Source: Candidatus Uhrbacteria bacterium RIFCSPHIGHO2_02_FULL_57_19
Lineage (GTDB): Bacteria > Patescibacteriota > Patescibacteriia > 2-12-FULL-57-11
Assembly: GCA_001791115.1 (NCBI GenBank)
Contig: MGDZ01000068.1
Span: forward strand, 1 to 5,135
DNA length: 5,135 nt
Direction: 5' to 3'
Below are positions 1 to 3,368 of the stretch, piece by piece; the stretch's first letter is position 1; the number at the start of each line of letters is the position of its first letter. The translations under genes and the position numbers were made by a program. The notes under the pieces were generated by a model, which did not search any database, was not told the DNA's origin, and saw nothing but the letters and a program-made list of their open reading frames with translations.

Positions 1-289
1 ACGCTTTTCCGAGCGCGCTGTCCGCCGAAAGCTCTTTCGGCCCGCCTTCGAACTGCTCGAAGTAGTGCTCGTGCAGTCGCATGCCGTCGAATTCGAACGA
101 ACGGCGGCGGATGAGTTCGGCGACGGGATGCGCATTCTTCTCCCAATCTTCCATGGCAAGTTCTGCGATCTGTTTGGACATCGCGTTGAAATTTTTCACG
201 TAGCCTTCGTAGAGGCTCAAGTGCTGCTTGACCGATTCTTCCGAGATGCCGTCGAGTTTCGGCAGGTCGAACTTTTTTGCTTCGTACAT
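1..289 (-). CDS. Fe/Mn superoxide dismutase, N-terminal part (runs off left edge)
   Basis: Reading the minus strand from the ATG at 289-287 gives 96 complete codons with no stop, beginning MYEAKKFDLPKLDGISEES. This matches the N-terminal alpha-hairpin domain of iron/manganese superoxide dismutases, which convert superoxide to hydrogen peroxide and oxygen in the cytoplasm. H23 in the first helix (QHLSLYEGYVKNFN) fits the first metal ligand. H73 in GMRLHEHYFEQF fits the second. The C-terminal domain, with the Asp and His that complete the metal site, lies outside the window, so Fe versus Mn preference cannot be judged. The stretch RRRSFEFDGMRLHEHYFEQ is the style I associate with CPR enzymes (from memory). 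It is transcribed divergently from the MBL gene, probably from the extended -10 box at 341-349. No Shine-Dalgarno sequence is visible before the start. The family call is firm; sodA/sodB is not assigned. Confidence 0.88.
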   Translation of the reverse strand, partial: MYEAKKFDLPKLDGISEESVKQHLSLYEGYVKNFNAMSKQIAELAMEDWEKNAHPVAELIRRRSFEFDGMRLHEHYFEQFEGGPKELSADSALGKA

Positions 290-295
290 AATGAA

Positions 296-321
296 TAGGG
301 GTTAGCCACTAGGGTATAGGG
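296..321. repeat. Three TAGGG units (telomere-like short repeat)
   Basis: TAGGG occurs at 296-300, 310-314 and 317-321 (CCCTA on the other strand), followed by GTTTAG at 322-326. The cluster lies in the predicted 5' leader of the superoxide dismutase gene, between its promoter and its start codon. It looks like a short degenerate CCCTA-type intergenic repeat. No function is visible. Confidence 0.5.
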
Positions 322-340
322 TTTAGTAAATACAAAGCGA

Positions 341-349
341 ATTATATCA
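341..349 (-). promoter_or_regulatory. Extended -10 promoter for the superoxide dismutase gene
   Basis: The minus strand reads TGATATAAT, an exact match to the extended -10 consensus (TG, one base, TATAAT). No convincing -35 hexamer lies 17 bases upstream, which is usual for extended -10 promoters. Transcription would start near 334, leaving a leader of about 45 nt that contains the TAGGG/CCCTA repeats and no clear ribosome binding site. Confidence 0.6.
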
Positions 350-376
350 TCGCGGTTCGTGAAGGGAGTATGACGG

Positions 377-382
377 TATAAT
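377..382 (+). promoter_or_regulatory. -10 box of the MBL gene, leaderless geometry
   Basis: A perfect TATAAT ends 6 nt before the ATG at 389. With the usual 6-7 nt from -10 box to start site, transcription would begin at or next to the A of the start codon, giving a leaderless mRNA. No purine-rich ribosome binding site could fit. The -35 region (about 354-359, GGTTCG) is poor. Confidence 0.6.
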
Positions 383-388
383 TTCCTG

Positions 389-1243
389 ATGCGCAAAAGC
401 GTCCGGGTGAAGGGCATCGCGATACTTGTGTTGCTCACACTAACGCTTTGCATATGGTACGCGGCGATTCGGGAAGATACGCGCGGGCTCCTCACCGTTT
501 CTTTCCTCGATGTCGGCCAAGGCGATTCTATTTTTATCCGAGCGCCAAGCGGCAGGCAGGTGCTCATCGACGGCGGCGCGAACACGGGTGTATTGCGCGA
601 ACTCGCGCGCGTGGTGCCCTGGTACGACCGTTCAATTGATGTCGTCATCCCGACTCATCCCGATGCGGACCACATAGGCGGGCTCATTGACGTGCTCGCG
701 CGCTATAGAGTGGACACTGTCATTCACTCAAGCGTCGAGGGTGATACAAAAACATTTGCGGCATTCAATCGTGCAGTGGCGGACGAGCATGCAAGAGAAA
801 TAATCGCTATGCGCGGACAAATCATTGACCTGGGGAAGGGAGCGCGCCTCGAAATACTTTCTCCCGACCGGCTCGTCCCGCATGTGGACACCAACGACGG
901 CTGCGTTGTCGCGCGGCTCGTCTACGGCGCAACGGCATTCATGCTTTCGTGCGACGCGCCGCAATCGGTGGAGAACTATCTTGTCGCGCTCGGCACGTCT
1001 ACTCTCAAAGCGAACGTCGTGAAGGCGGGGCACCATGGCTCCAAGACTTCATCCTCGCCGCTTTTCCTCGGATACGTCGCGCCTGAATACGGAGTATTCT
1101 CTCGCGGCTGCGACAATAAGTACGGGCATCCCGCGCCGGAGACCGTTACCCGCTTCGCGCAATTCAATATTCCTACAGCGGACACATGCAAAGACGGCAC
1201 GATTACCTTCGTGTCCGATGGACAAACAGTCGTCAAAAAATAG
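389..1243 (+). CDS. ComEC/Rec2-type metallo-beta-lactamase-fold hydrolase, membrane-anchored
   Basis: This 284-residue protein has an N-terminal basic stretch and one membrane segment (about 8-26), then a metallo-beta-lactamase domain that should face outward. Visible landmarks are FLDVGQGDS (39-47), the metal-binding loop THPDADHIGG (89-98; H90, D92, D94, H95), LSCDA around D189, KAGHHGS (212-218) and KYGHP (244-248). Together these are the signature of the C-terminal domain of the DNA-uptake channel ComEC, here without the ComEC transmembrane channel. Family knowledge suggests a metal-dependent phosphodiesterase or nuclease acting on DNA outside the cell, perhaps in uptake or nucleotide salvage; the substrate is inferred, not shown. 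The usual TGD motif reads SCD, but the metal-binding Asp is kept. The start fits the -10 box only 6 nt upstream. A hairpin begins immediately after the stop, so it is probably a single-gene unit. It could equally be annotated simply as an MBL fold metallo-hydrolase. Confidence 0.9.
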   Translation: MRKSVRVKGIAILVLLTLTLCIWYAAIREDTRGLLTVSFLDVGQGDSIFIRAPSGRQVLIDGGANTGVLRELARVVPWYDRSIDVVIPTHPDADHIGGLIDVLARYRVDTVIHSSVEGDTKTFAAFNRAVADEHAREIIAMRGQIIDLGKGARLEILSPDRLVPHVDTNDGCVVARLVYGATAFMLSCDAPQSVENYLVALGTSTLKANVVKAGHHGSKTSSSPLFLGYVAPEYGVFSRGCDNKYGHPAPETVTRFAQFNIPTADTCKDGTITFVSDGQTVVKK

Positions 1244-1279
1244 TATTCCTATCTTCCGCAGTAGCGAGAGATAGGAATA
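1244..1279 (+). terminator. Hairpin abutting the MBL stop codon, probable terminator
   Basis: Bases 1244-1254 (TATTCCTATCT) pair perfectly with 1269-1279. After a T-G wobble and one C-A mismatch, CGC/GCG (1257-1259 with 1264-1266) closes an AGTA loop. There is no T-run after it on the plus strand. On the minus strand the six A's at 1235-1240 would give a U-tract, but no minus-strand gene enters from that side. It is probably an imperfect or processing-type 3' end for the MBL mRNA. Confidence 0.5.
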
Positions 1280-1335
1280 TTCGAACAGCGCCAAAATAAA
1301 AGGGAATTGGACTCCCGCTCTCGTTGAGGTATGGT

Positions 1336-1341
1336 GATAAT
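1336..1341 (+). promoter_or_regulatory. -10 box of the small membrane protein gene
   Basis: GATAAT lies 23 nt before the ATG at 1365, which leaves room for a short leader carrying the AGGGGAG ribosome binding site at 1349-1355. No good -35 hexamer is seen (TTGGAC at 1307-1312 is 23 nt away, too far). The site fits the placement but rests on one hexamer. Confidence 0.4.
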
Positions 1342-1348
1342 AGTCAAC

Positions 1349-1355
1349 AGGGGAG
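1349..1355 (+). promoter_or_regulatory. Shine-Dalgarno site deciding the start at 1365
   Basis: AGGGGAG ends 9 nt before the ATG at 1365, a normal spacing. It selects this start over the overlapping reading frame that begins at 1331. It is notable because the MBL, rpmB, four-helix and M50 genes in this window lack such a site. Confidence 0.65.
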
Positions 1356-1364
1356 ATTACTCGC

Positions 1365-1736
1365 ATGAACGCCCGGCATATCATCTTCGCTTCTTCGCTG
1401 CCGAGAGGCCTCGAAGTACGGATTGTTCTTATGGCGGTTGCAATCGCACTTTGTGCTACCGCATTCGTTGTCGTCTTCGCCCAAATCGCGACGTTCGGTG
1501 GCATACCGTTCGAGAGGGCGGAGAGGATTACAGGAGTGGGGGCGAACATCTTGACGGTTATTTGGCTTCTGCAATTGAAATTCAAGTTCAGCCATGCGCT
1601 CCTGATTGGGGTCATGGTCATGTTCTTCTCGGATTCCGTGGTCGATATATTCAACGGTCCCAAGGTCGTCGACCTCGTACGCGGGGCGGTTTGCTTCTGG
1701 ATCATCCTTCGGATGTATTCTGAAGGACCGAAATAA
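1365..1736 (+). CDS. Small multi-pass membrane protein of unknown function
   Basis: I do not recognise this 123-residue protein. It has a basic N-terminus (about 1-19). Four hydrophobic stretches follow, at about 20-43 (VLMAVAIALCATAFVVVFAQ), 57-72, 77-96 and 99-117. The second and third are joined by a short basic link, KFKFS. Two acidic residues near the third stretch (FFSDSVVDIF) and a conserved-looking NGPK turn at 97-100 stand out. The end is short and charged (SEGPK). This suggests an integral inner-membrane protein with three or four passes and no extra-membrane domain. Start choice is supported by AGGGGAG 9 nt upstream. It stands alone between two hairpins, with its own predicted promoter, so context gives no hint of a job. 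Smooth codon use and good hydrophobic periodicity argue that it is real. Confidence 0.65.
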   Translation: MNARHIIFASSLPRGLEVRIVLMAVAIALCATAFVVVFAQIATFGGIPFERAERITGVGANILTVIWLLQLKFKFSHALLIGVMVMFFSDSVVDIFNGPKVVDLVRGAVCFWIILRMYSEGPK

Positions 1737-1761
1737 TTCCTTGCCCCGACCTGTTCATTGA

Positions 1762-1796
1762 AACGGTCGCGCACCCATGATGGATGCGCGGCCGTT
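1762..1796 (+). terminator. GC-rich hairpin after the membrane protein gene, probable terminator
   Basis: Arms 1762-1776 and 1782-1796 pair through 15 positions with one G-T wobble (1767/1791) and one C-A mismatch (1774/1784), closing the 5-base loop ATGAT. It lies 25 nt past the stop at 1736. The downstream sequence is AT-rich but lacks a clear T-run, so strength as an intrinsic terminator is uncertain. It could also serve transcripts arriving from rpmB on the minus strand. Confidence 0.55.
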
Positions 1797-1818
1797 AGAT
1801 TAGAGATTTATCGAATAG

Positions 1819-1860
1819 TTATACGAGGCCGGCTTTCTTGAGGGTCAGAAATGCACCGCG
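1819..1860 (-). pseudogene. Orphan second copy of the rpmB 3' end (last 14 codons)
   Basis: On the minus strand this stretch reads RGAFLTLKKAGLV followed by TAA. The true bL28 tail, 118 bp upstream, reads RGAYKTLKVAGLVK and stop. Ten of the first 13 residues are identical and a further one is Y/F. At the DNA level 26 of 39 bases match, with many differences in third codon positions, so this looks like a once-coding homologous tail and not a recent duplication. It is in a different frame from rpmB and has no start of its own. It could be a displaced original 3' end left after an insertion, or a remnant of a paralogue. Confidence 0.6.
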
Positions 1861-1892
1861 TCCCAGTACCACAGCGAAGCTGGCTACGGGAC
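1860..1892 (-). repeat. Imperfect hairpin in the insert between rpmB tail copies
   Basis: GTCCC (1860-1864) pairs with GGGAC (1888-1892), GTA (1866-1868) with TAC (1885-1887), CCA (1869-1871) with TGG (1881-1883), and GC with GC around a GAA loop. A few bases bulge out. It lies downstream of the rpmB stop, inside the 73-bp segment 1861-1933 that separates the two tail copies. It may be the rpmB terminator (no T-run seen) or the core of a small palindromic insertion. Confidence 0.45.
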
Positions 1893-1933
1893 TTCGGCTC
1901 CAAAGCTGGTTGAACCGAGTGGTTATGAGCTCG

Positions 1934-2179
1934 TTACTTTACGAGCCCTGCTACCTTCAATGTTTTATATGCGCCTCGCTTCTTCATCGTCTTGAGGCCT
2001 TTTGCCGACACGCGGACGGTGACCTTCTTGCCGAGTTCGGGAATGAAAAGGGTTTTCGTCTGGAGATTGACCTGGCGGCGGCGTTTGCCCGTCGGGTTGA
2101 ATTTGGTAGCACGGACGCGGTTGGAATACCCGCCGCCGACCTGCGATTTCTTTCCTGTTATGTCACACACTCTGGCCAT
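1934..2179 (-). CDS. rpmB: Large ribosomal subunit protein bL28
   Basis: This 81-residue, strongly basic protein starts MARVCDITGKKSQVGGGYSN, the classic bL28 N-terminus (compare MSRVCQVTGKRP in E. coli, from memory). It has the expected middle (VRATKFNPTGKRRRQVNLQ) and the VTVRVSAKGLKTMKK motif at about 53-68. bL28 binds 23S rRNA in the large subunit near the E-site side. Only one cysteine is present (C5), so this is not a CxxC zinc-binding form. Length is normal. It is transcribed divergently from the four-helix gene across a 25-bp gap that contains an 18-bp palindrome. No Shine-Dalgarno sequence precedes the ATG; a weak TTGCAC (2217-2212), 17 nt, TAGCAT (2194-2189) promoter is possible, giving a very short leader. 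A perfect inverted repeat GCTCGT/ACGAGC (1929-1934 and 1941-1946) spans the stop codon. A second homologous tail lies beyond it (1819-1860). Confidence 0.97.
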   Translation of the reverse strand: MARVCDITGKKSQVGGGYSNRVRATKFNPTGKRRRQVNLQTKTLFIPELGKKVTVRVSAKGLKTMKKRGAYKTLKVAGLVK

Positions 2180-2184
2180 AAGTT

Positions 2185-2202
2185 CCGCATGCTAGCATGC
2201 GG
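2185..2202. promoter_or_regulatory. 18-bp perfect palindrome between divergent genes, possible operator/promoter
   Basis: CCGCATGCTAGCATGCGG is a perfect 18-bp inverted repeat with no spacer. It fills most of the 25-bp gap between the rpmB and four-helix start codons. Because it is symmetric it carries TAGCAT, a weak -10-like hexamer, on both strands: 6 nt before the four-helix ATG on the plus strand and 9 nt before the rpmB ATG on the minus strand. It could be a dimeric repressor site, a shared promoter core, or a cruciform-forming end of the adjacent repeat-flanked unit. Confidence 0.5.
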
Positions 2203-2204
2203 TA

Positions 2205-2597
2205 ATGCAAAGTGCAAAATCCAAAAACCAAAGTGATAAAGAGCAATTTAAAAAAGAGTTCATCGCACGCCTCATAGCACTAACCGTTCGTACACTGCGC
2301 TTTGCCACGCAATTACGCAAAGACAAAAGTTTATGGGCCGTTGCCGACCAGCTTATACGATGTACCGGATCAATCGGGGCAAACGTGGTCGAGGCAAAGG
2401 GTTCTGCGAGCACGCGCGACTATACCCACTTCTTCGAGATTGCACTCAAGTCGGCGAACGAGACGAAATACTGGCTCGTTGTTATTCGAGAATATTCTCC
2501 GGAGTTCAGCAAAGAGGCGAGTGCACTCCTTGATGAAGCTGACCAAGTTTGTCGCATTATCGGGTCGAGCGTTTTGACGCTAAAGGGGAAACGCTGA
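2205..2597 (+). CDS. Four-helix bundle protein (23S rRNA intervening-sequence protein family)
   Basis: This 130-residue, mainly helical protein carries the family hallmark QLIRCTGSIGAN (49-60), then VVEAKGSAS, and the helix DYTHFFEIALKSANETKYWL (72-91). A final helix (about 101-124) completes the bundle. These proteins were first seen encoded inside 23S rRNA intervening sequences; relatives include the Avd accessory protein of diversity-generating retroelements. They form small multimers and bind nucleic acid in some cases, but the role here is unknown. There is no 23S gene, reverse transcriptase or variable repeat nearby. The gene is bracketed by an imperfect inverted repeat (2208-2235, 2617-2644), and its residues 2-10 (QSAKSKNQS) are encoded by the left arm. 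No ribosome binding site is seen; the ATG at 2205 is the only in-frame Met before the conserved region. Stop is TGA. Confidence 0.9.
   Translation: MQSAKSKNQSDKEQFKKEFIARLIALTVRTLRFATQLRKDKSLWAVADQLIRCTGSIGANVVEAKGSASTRDYTHFFEIALKSANETKYWLVVIREYSPEFSKEASALLDEADQVCRIIGSSVLTLKGKR
2208..2235. repeat. Left arm of inverted repeat flanking the four-helix gene
   Basis: This 28-nt arm has the core TGCAAAATCCAAA (2213-2225). It pairs with 2617-2644: 22 of 28 positions match the reverse complement of the right arm. It overlaps codons 2-10 of the four-helix gene. No flanking target-site duplication is obvious. Confidence 0.6.
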
Positions 2598-2616
2598 CAT
2601 TTTTACGTTTACATTA

Positions 2617-2644
2617 CATTTTGCAATTTGGATTTTACAGTTTG
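2617..2644. repeat. Right arm of inverted repeat flanking the four-helix gene
   Basis: This AT-rich arm has the core TTTGGATTTTACA (2627-2639), the counterpart of the left arm at 2208-2235. It starts 20 nt after the four-helix stop and ends 2 nt before the -10 box of the M50 gene, so it supplies that promoter's upstream region, including TTGCAA at 2621-2626. Confidence 0.6.
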
Positions 2645-2645
2645 A

Positions 2646-2651
2646 TATACT
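2646..2651 (+). promoter_or_regulatory. -10 box of the M50 protease gene, leaderless geometry
   Basis: TATACT (5 of 6 to consensus) ends 6 nt before the ATG at 2658, the same spacing as the TATAAT of the MBL gene at 389. A possible -35, TTGCAA at 2621-2626, sits 19 nt upstream inside the inverted-repeat arm. No ribosome binding site is seen. Leaderless transcription is inferred. Confidence 0.55.
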
Positions 2652-2657
2652 CCTCGT

Positions 2658-3278
2658 ATGGTACTCATTGATACGTTGTTCATCATCGCGGTCATCATTT
2701 TCTCGGTCATCATCCACGAGGTGATGCACGGGGTCGCCGCCGACAAACTCGGCGACCCGACGGCACGCTACGCGGGCCGGCTCACGCTCAATCCTATCCC
2801 GCACCTCGATATGTTCGGCTCAATTATTTTGCCCATCCTCTGCGCGCTTGCGCCGGGTGGCTTTCTTTTCGGTTGGGCGAAACCCGTCCCGTACAATCCG
2901 TACAACCTTTTCCGCGCGCCGCGCTGGGGAGAAATGATAGTCGCCGCCGCGGGGCCCGCCTCCAATCTCGCGCTCGCGCTCATCGGCGGCCTACTCATAC
3001 GCCTACAGCTCTTTCCCGATATTGCCGCCGTGCTCATGTACGTGGTTGCCGTGAATATTTCGCTCATGGTGCTCAACCTTATCCCCGTGCCGCCGCTCGA
3101 CGGCTCAAAAATACTCTCGAGCGTTCTCCCCAAGAGCCTCGGCTACGATGCCCTGCGCGACCGCATGGAGCAAAACCCCTTTCTCGGATTCGGCATCGTC
3201 CTCCTTATCATCATTATGTTTGGCAACGCCTTCGGCAGCCTCGTCTACGGAATCGCACGCGCAATTTCGGGTCTCTAA
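2658..3278 (+). CDS. M50 family site-2-protease-like intramembrane zinc metalloprotease
   Basis: This 206-residue, very hydrophobic protein has the zinc-binding motif HEVMH (HExxH, residues 20-24) inside its first membrane segment. NLIPVPPLDGSK (140-151) supplies the third zinc ligand, D148. Also typical are NPIPHLDMFGSI (45-56) and the AAAGPASNL turn (97-104). Membrane segments are predicted at about 2-24, 53-75, 92-115, 122-141 and 175-197. It is the compact form without PDZ domain, as in the FtsH-independent YwhC/Rv-type S2P group, not the long RseP form. Such enzymes cut transmembrane substrates within the bilayer, often anti-sigma factors or signal-peptide remnants; the substrate here is unknown. 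It starts at the ATG beside a -10 box with no room for a leader. The surface-protein gene follows 90 bp later but seems to have its own ribosome binding site, so co-transcription is possible but not shown. Confidence 0.94.
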   Translation: MVLIDTLFIIAVIIFSVIIHEVMHGVAADKLGDPTARYAGRLTLNPIPHLDMFGSIILPILCALAPGGFLFGWAKPVPYNPYNLFRAPRWGEMIVAAAGPASNLALALIGGLLIRLQLFPDIAAVLMYVVAVNISLMVLNLIPVPPLDGSKILSSVLPKSLGYDALRDRMEQNPFLGFGIVLLIIIMFGNAFGSLVYGIARAISGL

Positions 3279-3352
3279 TACGCAAGGGGAATCTATCCAC
3301 TCACATTGCTCGACAGTGCCACCTGCCGTGTCATTCTGTGGGTATTACTACT

Positions 3353-3359
3353 AGAGGGT
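3353..3359 (+). promoter_or_regulatory. Shine-Dalgarno-like site for the surface protein gene
   Basis: AGAGGGT ends 9 nt before the ATG at 3369 and supports that start. The rest of the 90-nt gap after the M50 stop shows no clear terminator; TATTAC at 3343-3348 is a weak -10 candidate only. Confidence 0.5.
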
Positions 3360-3368
3360 CATTTTTCT

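Noticed and set aside
217..648. Minus-strand 143-residue open frame between the dismutase and MBL genes
   Set aside because: It overlaps the well-supported dismutase and MBL genes in other frames and its sequence is the translation of CCCTA repeats and antisense MBL sequence.
1331..1723. Plus-strand 130-residue frame starting at 1331, overlapping the membrane protein gene
   Set aside because: Its start lies within the predicted promoter of the 1365 gene, it has no ribosome binding site, and it lacks the hydrophobic periodicity of the overlapping frame.
1049..1774. Minus-strand 241-residue open frame
   Set aside because: It runs antisense through the MBL 3' end, the hairpin at 1244-1279 and the membrane protein gene; it shows no domain and its composition is typical of a GC-biased antisense shadow.
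1840..1933. Possible tRNA in the structured region downstream of rpmB
   Set aside because: Stems and a GGTTGAACC-like element are present, but no cloverleaf with acceptor stem, anticodon arm and TTCGA-type loop can be assembled on either strand.
2205..2597. Diversity-generating retroelement (Avd-like accessory gene)
   Set aside because: The four-helix protein is of the same broad fold, but no reverse transcriptase or template/variable repeat pair is present in the window.
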